Positions 45,525 to 56,480 of a stretch of 64,000 nucleotides of DNA are shown here, one piece after another (positions within the stretch are counted from its first letter, which is position 1; every line of letters starts with the position of its first letter). The notes below the pieces were generated by a model. It was not told the DNA's origin. It saw only the letters and a program-made list of their open reading frames with translations, and ran no database searches. Made by a program: the position numbers and the translations under genes. Source of the DNA: Bacillaceae bacterium JMAK1 (GTDB lineage Bacteria; Bacillota; Bacilli; Bacillales; Marinococcaceae); the NCBI GenBank assembly GCA_012970285.1, contig JIBW01000002.1, positions 434,001 through 498,000 of the forward strand, written 5' to 3'.

Positions 45525-46346
45525 ATGGGGAAAGAACCGTTTGTGTATAATCCAGTCGATAAGTTATTGCATTTAGAACCTACAGATCAGCAGATTGTCG
45601 CTGGTTTTACGAGCCGAAATGAGGGCGCGAGCCGTACTCCTTATAACGAAGCGAACCTCGGATTACACGTTGGTGACGATCATGACGACGTGATCAGCAA
45701 TCGCGAACGTTTAAGTGCGAAGTTAGGTGTAAGTCTTGATGACTTTATTTACTGTGAACAAGTGCATAAGAATATCGTTCAGAAAGTCACAAGCAAAGAG
45801 CGAAGTCTAGGCACGAGGAGTATGGAAACGGTCGTCTCCGGTGCTGATGGTCTGTACACACGGGATGAACGGGTTGTGTTAGCAACGCTTTATGCTGATT
45901 GTGTCCCACTTCTTTTTACCGGTGATCAAGGCGCGATTGTCGGTACTGCACATGCGGGATGGAAAGGTACTGCCGGCAATATTGGCGGTGAGCTTGTCCG
46001 ACAATGGATTGAGCGTGAGAATGTTGATGTATCAAATATTCATGCGTATGTTGGACCTTCCATTGGGAAAGAAAAGTATGTTGTAGATGATCGTGTTATT
46101 GACCAGTTAAAAGCGGTATTGCCGAGTGATGTTACGACTTGGAAGTGGGTAAGTGATGGTCAATATGAGCTTGATCTCAAGCTGACAAACGCTCTTTTAA
46201 TTGAGCAAGCGGGTGTTCCTCGTAGTCATATAACAGTAAGTGGTTATTGTACAGCGAGTGAGCCGGATCTGTTTTACTCCCATCGTCGAGACGGTAGTAA
46301 GACGGGACGTATGGCAGCGTATATTATGAGATCGAGTGGGAGTTGA
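45525..46346 (+). CDS. ylmD: YlmD, YfiH/LACC1-family multicopper oxidase-fold purine nucleoside phosphorylase
   Basis: 273 residues of the DUF152 family. Zinc-site motifs: SRNEGASRTPYNEANLGLHV, ATLYADCVPLLF, GTAHAGWKGTAGN, and C-terminal YCTASEPDLFYSHRRDG. Members act on purine nucleosides and as laccase-like proteins. ATG behind AAAGGAAGG. Followed by ylmE with a short gap. Confidence 0.88.
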   Translation: MGKEPFVYNPVDKLLHLEPTDQQIVAGFTSRNEGASRTPYNEANLGLHVGDDHDDVISNRERLSAKLGVSLDDFIYCEQVHKNIVQKVTSKERSLGTRSMETVVSGADGLYTRDERVVLATLYADCVPLLFTGDQGAIVGTAHAGWKGTAGNIGGELVRQWIERENVDVSNIHAYVGPSIGKEKYVVDDRVIDQLKAVLPSDVTTWKWVSDGQYELDLKLTNALLIEQAGVPRSHITVSGYCTASEPDLFYSHRRDGSKTGRMAAYIMRSSGS

Positions 46347-46351
46347 GTGTC

Positions 46352-47050
46352 ATGGTTGTAGTGAGCGACAATTTAAAGAACATAAATCAAGAAATTAAAC
46401 AAGCTTGTGAGCGCGTAGGTAGGCAACAAGAGGAAATTAACATTGTTGCGGTGACGAAGTATGTGTCGAATGAGCGTGCAGAAGACGCCATTGCCTCTGG
46501 TGTGAAGCATCTTGGCGAAAGTCGAGCAGAAGGTCTCCTTCAAAAACGCGAGGCAATTACTGGAGCTGTTAGTTGGCATTTTATCGGTCAGCTTCAAAGC
46601 CGGAAAGTGAAAGATGTGATCCATGAATGTGATTACCTTCATTCGCTGGACCGCTTATCGCTTGCCAAAGAGATTCAAAAGCGATACAAAGGAGACGGGA
46701 CTGTAAAGTGCTTCGTACAAGTAAATGTGTCAGGTGAAGAGTCAAAGTCTGGATTAACACCGGACAATGTCATAACGTTTATTGAACAATTACAAGTGTA
46801 TGATGCAATTGAGGTTGTTGGACTTATGACGATGGCACCATATGAAAGCGAACCAGAAGATACGAGGCCGCATTTTCGTAAGCTTAAAGAAGTGCAACAA
46901 GAGATTGTTAAACGTGAGTTTACACATGCACCTTGTCATGAGTTATCAATGGGGATGTCCAATGATTATACAGTCGCAATTGAAGAAGGCGCGACGTTTA
47001 TTCGAGTAGGCTCTCGTCTTGTTGGAGATGAGCGCAGCAATTTAGCGTAA
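46352..47050 (+). CDS. ylmE: YggS/PLPBP family pyridoxal phosphate homeostasis protein
   Basis: 232 residues, alanine-racemase N-terminal fold. The PLP Lys is in IVAVTKYVS (about residue 36); [15 protein letters not shown] and [23 protein letters not shown] are signatures. Controls free PLP. ATG 46352 is preferred; TTG 46343 sits directly on the GGGAG site. sepF follows after 16 bp. Confidence 0.92.
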   Translation: MVVVSDNLKNINQEIKQACERVGRQQEEINIVAVTKYVSNERAEDAIASGVKHLGESRAEGLLQKREAITGAVSWHFIGQLQSRKVKDVIHECDYLHSLDRLSLAKEIQKRYKGDGTVKCFVQVNVSGEESKSGLTPDNVITFIEQLQVYDAIEVVGLMTMAPYESEPEDTRPHFRKLKEVQQEIVKREFTHAPCHELSMGMSNDYTVAIEEGATFIRVGSRLVGDERSNLA

Positions 47051-47066
47051 AGGAGGTTCGTTCATA

Positions 47067-47483
47067 TTGAGCATAAAATCTCGCTTTAAACGTTTTTTTG
47101 ATGTTGACGAAGATTTTGTTGAGGAAGAATTAGACGTTCCTGTTGACGAGGAAAAAACCGGCAGTGAGCAAAAAGATCGAACTCAAAATGTCGTAAGCTT
47201 GCAAAGCATCCAGCAGTCTGCCAAGATGGTTTTAATTGAACCGAGAACGTATGAAGAAGCTCAAGATGTTGCCGATCATTTAAAAAATCGACGATCGGTG
47301 ATTTTGAATATGCAGCGCATTCAAAAAGACCAAGCCAAACGGATTGTAGATTTTCTAAGTGGCACGGTTTATGCCATTGGCGGAGACATTCAAAAGATTG
47401 GTGGAAACATCTTTTTGTGTACACCAGACAATGTAGAGATTTCAGGGGCAATCTCGGAGCTAATGCAACAAGATTTTGATTAG
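47067..47483 (+). CDS. sepF: Cell division protein SepF
   Basis: 138 residues: an amphipathic membrane-binding N-terminus ([13 protein letters not shown]), an acidic linker, and the SepF core (about 52-135) with [18 protein letters not shown] and [19 protein letters not shown]. Crosslinks FtsZ filaments at the membrane. TTG start with AAAGGAGG 8 bases upstream. Confidence 0.95.
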   Translation: MSIKSRFKRFFDVDEDFVEEELDVPVDEEKTGSEQKDRTQNVVSLQSIQQSAKMVLIEPRTYEEAQDVADHLKNRRSVILNMQRIQKDQAKRIVDFLSGTVYAIGGDIQKIGGNIFLCTPDNVEISGAISELMQQDFD

Positions 47484-47494
47484 AAGAGGTTGGG

Positions 47495-47761
47495 GTGAGT
47501 GGTTTTATGGCAATGATCGGCCAGATCGTATTAATGGCGATGTCACTTTATCAAATTGCAGTAATTATTTATGTGCTTTCTAGTTGGTTACCTGGGTTGC
47601 GTGAGTCAGGATTCGGACAAGCATTAGCAACCATCGTTGAACCGTATCTAGAACCGTTTCGAAGAATTATCCCGAATTTAGGTATGATTGACATTTCACC
47701 AATCGTAGCATTAATTGCTTTGGCATTAGCGCGACAAGGTGTTATTGCAATCTTCTTCTAA
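47495..47761 (+). CDS. ylmG: YggT family membrane protein YlmG
   Basis: 88 residues, two hydrophobic segments with the YggT motif EPYLEPFRRIIPNLGMIDISP. Needed for envelope or division functions in some bacteria; role here unknown. GTG 47495 used; ATG 47507 behind GGGGTG is equally possible. Confidence 0.88.
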   Translation: MSGFMAMIGQIVLMAMSLYQIAVIIYVLSSWLPGLRESGFGQALATIVEPYLEPFRRIIPNLGMIDISPIVALIALALARQGVIAIFF

Positions 47762-47764
47762 TCG

Positions 47765-48538
47765 ATGGATATCTTTCAACATTTTCGTAAAGAAGAACAC
47801 GAGTGGATCGTACAAGTTCAAGATATAAAAGATGTCGTTGAAACGACGTATGAAGCAAAGCTCACAGGGTTTTTAAATCCGAGGGAAGTTGACATTGTAC
47901 AGTCGGTCATCGGAGCTGATGAAACGGTGAAGGTTGATTTCTTTGGAGGAGTTGAAGGTGTTGAGCGTAAACGAGCGCTCATCTATCCTTTCTTTGAGGA
48001 AGCATCATCTGATCGGTACAACATCGCTATGTTTCACGGGGCATTTGACCCGAAATTTTCAAACGTTACACATCGGGATCTTCTTGGCGCATTAATGGCT
48101 TTAGGTGTAAAGCGAGAGATGTTTGGAGACATTCACGTTTTTGAAGGAAAGGTCCAATGGTTCGCAACAGAAGAGATGCAAGACTTTATTCTGATGAACC
48201 TTGAAGGTGCAGGGAAGACGCCGTTAAGACTTTCGACACTTCCGCTACATAATGCATATGATATAACTGATGAGTGGGAAGAAAAGACAGGCTTTATTTC
48301 ATCACTAAGACTTGATACTGCAATTTCAGAGATGTATAACTTGTCGAGGACGAAGGCAAAGGCATTTATAGAGAATAGCCGGGTGAAAGTGAATTGGAAA
48401 ATGGTAGAGGATCCGAGTTTCCAAATTCAAACTGGCGATACATTATCACTTCAAAAGCATGGACGTAGAAAGCTTTTTTCAATCGATAGTGAAACGAAGA
48501 AAGGCAATTTACGTGTGACATATGGTTTGAAGAAATAA
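47765..48538 (+). CDS. ylmH: S4-domain RNA-binding protein YlmH
   Basis: 257 residues. YlmH family with a C-terminal S4 RNA-binding domain (from about 180: SSLRLDTAISEMYNLSRTKA, then VKVNWKMVEDPSFQIQTGD). Linked to ribosome rescue/quality control in B. subtilis. No good ribosome binding site before ATG 47765; translation is probably coupled to ylmG, which ends 3 bp upstream. Confidence 0.9.
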   Translation: MDIFQHFRKEEHEWIVQVQDIKDVVETTYEAKLTGFLNPREVDIVQSVIGADETVKVDFFGGVEGVERKRALIYPFFEEASSDRYNIAMFHGAFDPKFSNVTHRDLLGALMALGVKREMFGDIHVFEGKVQWFATEEMQDFILMNLEGAGKTPLRLSTLPLHNAYDITDEWEEKTGFISSLRLDTAISEMYNLSRTKAKAFIENSRVKVNWKMVEDPSFQIQTGDTLSLQKHGRRKLFSIDSETKKGNLRVTYGLKK

Positions 48539-48555
48539 CTATGGAGGTGGCTTTC

Positions 48556-49083
48556 TTGGCATTAACACCGATGGACATTCACAATAAGCAATTCGCTAAA
48601 GGGTTCCGTGGCTATGATGAAGATGAAGTGAACGAATTTCTTGATCAAGTCATCAAGGATTATGAAACCGTCATTCGTGAGAAAGAAGAGCTGTTTTCAA
48701 AAGTTAATGAGCTTGAAGAGCGTTTGAATCATTTCTCAAACATTGAGGAAACGTTAAGCAAATCGATCCTCGTTGCGCAAGAATCAGCAGAAGAATTAAA
48801 GCGTAGTTCAAAAAAAGAGTCGCAGCTTATCATTAAAGAGTCTGAGAAAAACGCTGATCGCATCATCAACGATGCTCTTTCGAAATCCCGTAGGATTGCA
48901 TTAGAGCTTGAAGAACTCAAAAAACAAGCAGCCGTGTACCGGATGCGCTTTAAAATGCTCATTGAAGCACAACTAGAGCTTTTAGATGATGAAGACTGGG
49001 ATAGTTTAACAAACGGTGTAGAAGATGAAGAAGAGGAACATACAAGTCATACATACGAAGGCCAAAACCAAAACAGTCGTTGA
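48556..49083 (+). CDS. divIVA: DivIVA, polar and septal curvature protein
   Basis: 175 residues. LTPMDIHNKQFAKGFRGYDE is the conserved membrane-binding N-terminus; DEVNEFLDQVIKDYE and the long coiled coil to about residue 150 follow. Directs MinJ/MinCD and, in sporulation, chromosome anchoring. TTG 48556 is chosen to match the family start; GGAGGTGG lies 4-5 bases upstream. Acidic tail. Confidence 0.95.
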   Translation: MALTPMDIHNKQFAKGFRGYDEDEVNEFLDQVIKDYETVIREKEELFSKVNELEERLNHFSNIEETLSKSILVAQESAEELKRSSKKESQLIIKESEKNADRIINDALSKSRRIALELEELKKQAAVYRMRFKMLIEAQLELLDDEDWDSLTNGVEDEEEEHTSHTYEGQNQNSR

Positions 49084-49084
49084 C

Positions 49085-49113
49085 TTGACGTTCATATAGA
49101 GATCGACTATACT
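49085..49113 (+). promoter_or_regulatory. ileS promoter
   Basis: TTGACG (49085-49090), 17-bp spacer, TATACT (49108-49113). Confidence 0.8.
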
Positions 49114-49119
49114 TTTAGC

Positions 49120-49376
49120 AATACTAACTAAATGTAAGCGTTGATTGGGACAGTAGTGATCAATTTACTTTTTGAGCGAGCGAGGGAAGGTGTGAGCCTC
49201 GTAAAGAGTTGATTCACGAAGATCACCCAGGAGCTACCGAGCAGAAAGCGTTCATCTGGACGTGAGTAGAGTTTGGCGTGACTAAAGCGATAATTAGACT
49301 TGAGTGGCTCATTAGCTATCAGGGTGGTACCGCGGGTAAACCTCGTCCCTATGACTGGGATGGGGTTTTTTTATTT
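49120..49376 (+). promoter_or_regulatory. Isoleucine T-box leader of ileS
   Basis: T-box riboswitch. Stem I has GACAGTA on the 5' side and GAA-G-ATC-A on the 3' side; the specifier is read as AUC (49222-49224), isoleucine. The antiterminator sequence GGGTGGTACCGCGGG lies at 49322-49336, and the terminator (AAACCTCGTCCC with GGGATGGGGTTT) ends in a T-run near 49372. The specifier frame matches that of the proline T-box at 13.2 kb. Confidence 0.95.
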
Positions 49377-49399
49377 TGCACTGACTTAGGAGGAACGAA

Positions 49400-52153
49400 A
49401 TGAATTTCAAAAAAACGCTACGAATGCCACAAACTGAATTCCCGATGCGAGGAAACCTTCCAAACCGTGAACCAGTCTGGCAAGGTGAATGGGAAGAAGC
49501 AAATCTGTATGAACAAGTCATGACCAAAAATGCAGATAAACCAATGTATGTACTTCATGATGGTCCGATTTATGCGAACGGAAACATTCATGTTGGACAT
49601 GCGATGAACCGAATTGTTAAAGACATGATCGTACGTCACCGCAACATGGACGGCTACAAAGCACCATTTGTTCCAGGTTGGGATGCGCACGGATTACCGA
49701 TTGAAACGGCGCTTACGAAAACCAAAAAAGTTGACCGTAAGAAAATGTCTGTTTCTGAATTCCGAGCGGCGTGTGAAGCGTACGCATGGGATCAAGTTGA
49801 AACGCAAAAAGAACAGTTTAAGCGCCTCGGCATGATCGGTGACTTTGATAACCCGTACGTAACATTAACACCCGACTTTGAAGCGAACCAAATTAAAGTG
49901 TTCGGTGAAATGGCAAAAGCAGGCCACGTCTATCAAGGCAAAAAGCCAGTATATTGGTCACCATCTTCTGAATCAGCGCTCGCTGAAGCAGAGATTGAGT
50001 ATCATGACAAGCGTTCACCTTCGATTTACGTAGCGATGAAAGTAACCGACGGTAAAGGTGTCATTGAAAACGGATCGGAGTTCATTATTTGGACGACAAC
50101 ACCGTGGACATTACCAGCAAACCTTGGGATTTCCGTACATCCGGATTACGATTATGCGCTTGTTTCTGTTTCTGATCGAACGTTTGTTATTGCGAGTAAG
50201 TTGTTTGATGAAGTGAACGAAACGTTAGAATGGGAAGACGCTAAGATTGTGAAAACAGTTAAAGGTGCTGAGCTCGATAAAGTCGTCGCGGCTCATCCGT
50301 TTTACGATCGTGATTCCCTCGTCATGACAGGTCAACACGTTACGCTAGATGCAGGTACAGGAGCTGTCCATACTGCACCAGGACACGGTGAAGATGACTT
50401 TATCATCGGTCAACAGTACGGGTTAGATCCACTCTGTCCAGTAGATAACAAAGGGGTTATGACAGACGAGGCTCCTGGGTTTGAAGGGCTTTTCTATGAT
50501 ACAGCAAATAAGCCAATCACTGAGAAGCTTGAAGAAAATGGTGCATTGTTGAAATTAAAGTTTATCACTCACTCGTACCCACACGATTGGCGTACGAAGA
50601 AACCAGTGATTTACCGTGCTACTGAGCAGTGGTTCGTGTCTGTTGCGAACATGCGTCAAGAACTGTTAGACGCCATCGCACGTGTTGATTGGCAACCGAA
50701 GTGGGGAGAAGTTCGTCTTCACAATATGATACGCGACCGTGGTGATTGGTGTATTAGCCGTCAACGTGTTTGGGGCGTTCCAATTCCGGTCTTCTACGAA
50801 GAAGACGGCTCTCCAATTATTACAGATGAGACGATCACACATGTGGCTGACTTGTTCCGTGAACACGGATCGAACATTTGGTTTGATTGGGAGACAGCCG
50901 ACTTAATGCCGAGCGGTTATTCTTCTGAGAAAAGCCCAAATGGCAAGTACACACGTGAAACGGACATTATGGACGTATGGTTTGACTCCGGTTCTTCACA
51001 CCAAGGTGTCTTAGAAGAACGTGACGACCAGCACCGTCCAGCGGATCTTTACTTTGAAGGTAGTGACCAATATCGTGGTTGGTTCAACTCATCCCTTATT
51101 ACGAGTGTTGCCGTTACTGGAGATGCACCGTACAAAAAGGTGTTGAGCCACGGGTTTACGCTTGACGGTAAAGGCGAAAAAATGTCGAAGTCACTCGGAA
51201 ATGTTATTGATCCTGCGAAAGTTATGAAGCAACTCGGTGCTGATATTTTACGTTTATGGGTGTCTTCAACAGACTTCTTATCGGACGTTCGTGTGTCAGA
51301 CGACATTTTAAAACAAGTGTCTGAAACGTACCGTAAAATCCGTAACACGCTTCGTTTTATGCTCGGAAACTTGAGTGACTTTGATCCAGCAACCGATCGC
51401 GTGCAGATGAGCGATATGAATGATGTGGACTTGTTTATGTATCAACGTCTAAATGACGTAATCTCACGTGCTCAAAAAGGATATCGCGAGTATGCCTTTG
51501 GAACGACATATCAAGCGTTGCATCATTTCTGTTCCATCGATTTAAGCGCGTTTTATATGGACGTTGCCAAAGATGCATTGTACTGTGATCATGAAAATGA
51601 TACTGAGAGAAGAGCAATGCAAACGGTGCTTTACGATAGTGTTGTAGCACTTACAAAACTACTCGCTCCAATTACACCGTATACGGCTGAAGAAGCGTGG
51701 AGTTTCATTAAAGACCGTGAAACTGATTATGTTCAGCTTACAGAAATGCCAGAAGTGTTTACGATTGAGAATGAAAGTGAACGTGAAGCTCGTTGGGCAC
51801 ACTTATTAAACGTTCGTACAGATGTTCTTAAGGCATTAGAGGAAGCAAGAGCGGACAAAGTAATTGGTAAATCATTAGAAGCAAAACTCGTGCTTACAGT
51901 CGATGAGACAACTTATGCAATGTTAAGCGAAATGAGTCATCCTGAGAAACTATTCATCGTTTCGCAGCTTGAGCTTGTAAAAGGTGAAGAAACAAACGTA
52001 GATGTGCAAAAAGCTGAAGGTGACGCATGTGAACGTTGTTGGCATGTGAAAGAAGATGTTGGTGAAGATCACAACTTCACCACACTTTGTAAACGTTGTG
52101 CAGATGTCGTGAAGACCTATGACCCTGCGATTTTGGAAGAAACGGCAAAATAA
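49400..52153 (+). CDS. ileS: Isoleucyl-tRNA synthetase
   Basis: 917-residue class Ia enzyme. HVGH (HIGH-type, in NIHVGHAMN, about residue 63), editing domain ([15 protein letters not shown], about 235), KMSKS at about 594-598, and a C-terminal zinc knuckle (CERCWH ... CKRC, about 880-905). It has the bacterial type 1 form. TAGGAGG before the ATG. Confidence 0.97.
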   Translation: MNFKKTLRMPQTEFPMRGNLPNREPVWQGEWEEANLYEQVMTKNADKPMYVLHDGPIYANGNIHVGHAMNRIVKDMIVRHRNMDGYKAPFVPGWDAHGLPIETALTKTKKVDRKKMSVSEFRAACEAYAWDQVETQKEQFKRLGMIGDFDNPYVTLTPDFEANQIKVFGEMAKAGHVYQGKKPVYWSPSSESALAEAEIEYHDKRSPSIYVAMKVTDGKGVIENGSEFIIWTTTPWTLPANLGISVHPDYDYALVSVSDRTFVIASKLFDEVNETLEWEDAKIVKTVKGAELDKVVAAHPFYDRDSLVMTGQHVTLDAGTGAVHTAPGHGEDDFIIGQQYGLDPLCPVDNKGVMTDEAPGFEGLFYDTANKPITEKLEENGALLKLKFITHSYPHDWRTKKPVIYRATEQWFVSVANMRQELLDAIARVDWQPKWGEVRLHNMIRDRGDWCISRQRVWGVPIPVFYEEDGSPIITDETITHVADLFREHGSNIWFDWETADLMPSGYSSEKSPNGKYTRETDIMDVWFDSGSSHQGVLEERDDQHRPADLYFEGSDQYRGWFNSSLITSVAVTGDAPYKKVLSHGFTLDGKGEKMSKSLGNVIDPAKVMKQLGADILRLWVSSTDFLSDVRVSDDILKQVSETYRKIRNTLRFMLGNLSDFDPATDRVQMSDMNDVDLFMYQRLNDVISRAQKGYREYAFGTTYQALHHFCSIDLSAFYMDVAKDALYCDHENDTERRAMQTVLYDSVVALTKLLAPITPYTAEEAWSFIKDRETDYVQLTEMPEVFTIENESEREARWAHLLNVRTDVLKALEEARADKVIGKSLEAKLVLTVDETTYAMLSEMSHPEKLFIVSQLELVKGEETNVDVQKAEGDACERCWHVKEDVGEDHNFTTLCKRCADVVKTYDPAILEETAK

Positions 52154-52209
52154 GCCTCGGTTAAATGACTCCCTATGAAGAGAAACTAACTTTGTAGGGA
52201 GGAATTTAC

Positions 52210-52842
52210 GTGTCTTGGATGGAACAAATAAAGCATGATTTAGAAGAGCGTAAGCAAGAAATTGAACGACGAGAACATGCCCACGAAGAAGATGGGCGGG
52301 ACAATGAATTGTCGGTGTTTGACAATCACCCTGCCGATTCTGCGGATATTTTTTATGAGGCAAGTAAAGATGATGCACTTCATATGCATCGTCACGTTGA
52401 ACACGAAGAAATTGTTCATGCGTTAAAGAAACTTGAAAACGGTACGTATGGGATTTGTGAAGAAACAGGTGCCGAGATTCCTAAGGAGCGACTCTTAGCG
52501 AATCCAACTGCGCGTACAGTAGTGAACCCAGAGAAACCTGCAGATCATAGCGGTGTCTTTCTTGGAACGGCACAAGGAAATCCGAGTCCGTATAGTGGTG
52601 GTCAGGTTGCTTCTGACGGAGTAGATATGTGGGAAGCACTTATGAATACGACTGAAGATCAAAGTTATCATGAGAGCGCGACGAGCGACTTTTGGGTGGA
52701 GAAAGAGCCTGGGTTTACTGAGGAGTTTGAGCGCTATGCAAGTACTGGGATTGAAGGGTATCATGGAGCGGAACACGTACACGTCGTCAAGCCTCCAGAC
52801 GATGACTTTACAAATGAAATTGAAGGAGAAGAGCGGCAGTAA
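52210..52842 (+). CDS. ylyA: DksA/TraR-like protein YlyA (YteA type)
   Basis: 210 residues. N-terminal coiled-coil helix (IKHDLEERKQEIERREHA), then DNHPADSADIFYEASKD and a degenerate zinc-finger region YGICEETGAEIPKERLLANP with only one of the four Cys of classical DksA. In B. subtilis YlyA binds RNA polymerase and affects sigma-G genes. GTG start after GGGAGG. An imperfect hairpin spans its stop (52833-52853). Confidence 0.85.
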   Translation: MSWMEQIKHDLEERKQEIERREHAHEEDGRDNELSVFDNHPADSADIFYEASKDDALHMHRHVEHEEIVHALKKLENGTYGICEETGAEIPKERLLANPTARTVVNPEKPADHSGVFLGTAQGNPSPYSGGQVASDGVDMWEALMNTTEDQSYHESATSDFWVEKEPGFTEEFERYASTGIEGYHGAEHVHVVKPPDDDFTNEIEGEERQ

Positions 52843-52880
52843 TCATCTGCCGCCATTTTCCTTGTAAAGGAGAGACAAAG

Positions 52881-53363
52881 TTGATCGCATTATACTATCT
52901 GATTGCGTTAGTCATTATCGGACTTGATCAGCTAACTAAAATCATTGTCGATCGCAACATGGAAATTGGGGAATCGATTCCGATCATTGAACAAGTGTTA
53001 CATATTACCTCACATCGAAACATGGGGGCAGCATTTGGAATCTTACAAGGGCAAATGTGGTTATTTTTTATTGTAACTGCGGTCGTTGTCGTCGGGATTA
53101 TTTATTACATGCCTAAGCTTATTAAAGAACATCGCGGATACGGCATTGCACTCGGTGTTTTATTAGGCGGAACGATTGGTAACTTTATTGACCGATTGTT
53201 TAGAGGCGAAGTTGTTGATTTTGTCGATGTGTACATTGGAAGTTATAGCTTTCCAATTTTTAATGTCGCAGACGCAGCATTAACTCTTGGTGTGATTTTC
53301 TTGCTCATTTTAATGTTTATGCAAGATCGGAAAGAGAAAAAGGAGCAAAGTAGTCATGAGTAA
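52881..53363 (+). CDS. lspA: Lipoprotein signal peptidase (signal peptidase II)
   Basis: 160 residues, four helices. The catalytic aspartates are Asp104 in GNFIDRLFRG and Asp131 in FNVADAALTLG; HRNMGAAFGIL is also typical. Removes signal peptides from prolipoproteins. TTG start behind AAAGGAGAG. Overlaps ylyB by 8 bp. Confidence 0.96.
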   Translation: MIALYYLIALVIIGLDQLTKIIVDRNMEIGESIPIIEQVLHITSHRNMGAAFGILQGQMWLFFIVTAVVVVGIIYYMPKLIKEHRGYGIALGVLLGGTIGNFIDRLFRGEVVDFVDVYIGSYSFPIFNVADAALTLGVIFLLILMFMQDRKEKKEQSSHE

Positions 53364-54270
53364 ATTTGAATGGGTTGTCGAGGAAGATGCTGGAACCCGT
53401 ATAGACAAAGTTATCGTTAACCGAACAGGAGAATCTAGAACGACGATTCAAGACTGGATCAATGAGCATCACGTAACGGTAAACGGTGCGAATGTGAAAA
53501 GCAACTACAAAGTACAAGACGGTGACCACGTCACTGTGATTCCAAAAGAAAAAGAACAACTTGAGGCAGTCCCAGAAGACATTCCACTCGACATTCGCTA
53601 TGAAGATGAGCACGTTCTCGTTATTAACAAGCCAAGAGGCATGGTCGTGCACCCTGCACCAGGACATCCTAGTGGTACAGTTGTTAACGCATTGCTCGGG
53701 TTGAAAATGCAATTGTCAACGTTGAATGAGGAAATGCGACCGGGTATTGTTCATCGAATTGATAAAGATACGAGTGGGCTTTTGATCGTTGCAAAAACAG
53801 ATCAAGCGCATCAGCATCTTGTACAACAATTGCAAGGGCGAACGTTGAAACGTACGTACGAAACGATCGTTCACGGCGTAATCGCTCACGAATACGGAAC
53901 GATTGATGCACCGATTGGGCGTCATCACCATGATCGTCAAAAAATGACGGTCACAGATCTCCATTCAAGGGAAGCGATCACACATTTCACGGTAATGATG
54001 CGATACAAGAGTTACACACGTGTCGAATGTCAACTAGAAACAGGCAGAACGCATCAAATTCGTGTTCATATGGAATACATTGACCACCCAATTGCGGGGG
54101 ACCCGAAATATGGACTGAAGAAAACGTTGCCGATTAATGGTCAAGCTCTTCACGCAAAAGAACTATCGTTTATTCATCCAGCGACTGAAGAAACGGTTAC
54201 AGTAACCGCAGAACTTCCGGATGATATGGAGCAATTAATCTACAATTTAGAACATTCATCAGACCGTTGA
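53356..54270 (+). CDS. ylyB: RluA/RluD-family 23S rRNA pseudouridine synthase YlyB
   Basis: 304 residues: S4 domain (about 12-65, RIDKVIVN, WINEHHVTVNG) and pseudouridine synthase domain with the catalytic Asp in GIVHRIDKDTSGLLIVAK (about 133-150) and GRTHQIRVHM. The exact uridine is not assigned. Start overlaps lspA; AAAAAGGAG precedes. Confidence 0.92.
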   Translation: MSKFEWVVEEDAGTRIDKVIVNRTGESRTTIQDWINEHHVTVNGANVKSNYKVQDGDHVTVIPKEKEQLEAVPEDIPLDIRYEDEHVLVINKPRGMVVHPAPGHPSGTVVNALLGLKMQLSTLNEEMRPGIVHRIDKDTSGLLIVAKTDQAHQHLVQQLQGRTLKRTYETIVHGVIAHEYGTIDAPIGRHHHDRQKMTVTDLHSREAITHFTVMMRYKSYTRVECQLETGRTHQIRVHMEYIDHPIAGDPKYGLKKTLPINGQALHAKELSFIHPATEETVTVTAELPDDMEQLIYNLEHSSDR

Positions 54271-54297
54271 CAAAAAGTACGGACAGTGAAATAATAA
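54267..54297 (+). promoter_or_regulatory. pyr operon promoter
   Basis: TTGACA (54267-54272), then TAATAA (54292-54297) at a long 19-bp spacing. Confidence 0.5.
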
Positions 54298-54299
54298 CT

Positions 54300-54996
<697 letters not shown>

Positions 54997-55004
54997 TAAT
55001 GAAT

Positions 55005-55126
55005 ACTCTTTAACCCAGTCCCGAGAGGCTGAGAAGAGGTATACCTTGTTTACACTTAAATTAGCCCATATGGCTACGTGTAACTCAAGGTCCATCTCTT
55101 TGCCACCGGGTAAAGAGATTTTTTTT
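55005..55126 (+). promoter_or_regulatory. PyrR attenuator 2 (pyrR-pyrP)
   Basis: Binding loop AGTCCCGAGAGGCT at 55017-55030 and terminator ATCTCTTT with AAAGAGAT, T-run, ending near 55126. Confidence 0.92.
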
Positions 55127-55136
55127 GGAGGTAAAC

Positions 55137-56453
55137 ATGAAGCCAGTATTAGACATACACGAACGTCCTAGACTTGCAAAATGGATCATTCTTAGCATGC
55201 AGCACTTATTCGCCATGTTTGGCGCCACGATCTTAGTACCGGTATTAACTGGCTTAAGTCCTTCTGTAGCACTTGTGTCGAGTGGACTCGGGACGATCGC
55301 TTACTTGATCACAACAAGAGGGAAAATACCTGCTTACGTCGGATCATCGTTCGCATTCATTAGCCCACTTATAAGCGCAATGACGTTTGGTGGACCTGGA
55401 GCGGTCATGCTCGGAACGTTCTCAGCGGGTATTGTTTACGGCGTCACGTCACTACTCATTATGGCATTTGGTGTGAATTGGTTATTAAAACTTCTTCCTC
55501 CGATTGTAGTCGGACCGGTCATTATGGTCATCGGTTTAGGGCTTGCATCAACGGCCATTGAGATGGCGATGAATTATGACGCAAGCACAGGTGAATATGT
55601 CGATACAGCATTACACTTTACGATAGCACTCATCACGCTTACGGTAACGATTGTTTCATCGGTCTTCTTTAAAGGTTTCTTGAGATTAATTCCGGTTCTG
55701 ATTGGACTCGTAACAGGCTATGTGATTAGCATTTTCGCCGGCATTGTCGACTTAACACCAGTCCAACAAGCTCCGTGGTTCCACATTCCGGACTTTGCGA
55801 TTCCGTACATTACGGTTGATCCGATTTACTCACTTGCGATTATCGGGATTATGGCGCCGATTGCCCTTGTGACGATGGCAGAACACATCGGAGATCAAAT
55901 GGTGCTAAGTAAAATTACAGGGCGCAACTTTTTGAAAGACCCAGGTCTTCATCGTTCACTACTCGGTGATGGGATCGCCTCAGTTATTGCCAGTTTCGTC
56001 GGGGGTCCACCGAATACGACGTACGGGGAGAATATCGGAGTGCTCGCGATTACAAAAGTGTTTAGCGTATTTGTTATCGGTGGTGCAGCCGTGTTTGCGA
56101 TCGTGTTCGGCTTCTCCGGAAAAATTGAAGCCTTAATCGCAAGTATTCCTGTATCAGTCATGGGCGGTGTCTCCATCTTACTCTTTGGGATTATCGCTTC
56201 ATCTGGTCTTCGTCTGATCGTAGAAAATCGCTTAGACATGTCAGAGAACAGAAACTTAGTCATCGCTTCTACTATACTCGTCATTGGAATTGGCGGAGCG
56301 TTCATTGAAATTACAGAAGATCTTGTGATTCCTTCTATGGCACTAGCAACGTTTATCGGCATGATCTTACACGGAGTATTACCGAATAAAACGATCGGTT
56401 ACGGAAATGGTCAATTATTCGAAAGTGTTGAAGACGATCAAAACAACGGCTAA
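55137..56453 (+). CDS. pyrP: Uracil permease
   Basis: 438-residue uracil:H+ symporter of the NCS2/UraA family. Fourteen or so helices; QHLFAMFGATILVPVL near residue 23, GRNFLKDPGLHRSLLGDG and GGPPNTTYGENIGV are family motifs. ATG behind TTGGAGGT. Only 27 bp to pyrB, so no third attenuator. Confidence 0.95.
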   Translation: MKPVLDIHERPRLAKWIILSMQHLFAMFGATILVPVLTGLSPSVALVSSGLGTIAYLITTRGKIPAYVGSSFAFISPLISAMTFGGPGAVMLGTFSAGIVYGVTSLLIMAFGVNWLLKLLPPIVVGPVIMVIGLGLASTAIEMAMNYDASTGEYVDTALHFTIALITLTVTIVSSVFFKGFLRLIPVLIGLVTGYVISIFAGIVDLTPVQQAPWFHIPDFAIPYITVDPIYSLAIIGIMAPIALVTMAEHIGDQMVLSKITGRNFLKDPGLHRSLLGDGIASVIASFVGGPPNTTYGENIGVLAITKVFSVFVIGGAAVFAIVFGFSGKIEALIASIPVSVMGGVSILLFGIIASSGLRLIVENRLDMSENRNLVIASTILVIGIGGAFIEITEDLVIPSMALATFIGMILHGVLPNKTIGYGNGQLFESVEDDQNNG

Positions 56454-56480
56454 TACAATTTTAGTGAGGAGTGGTCAACG

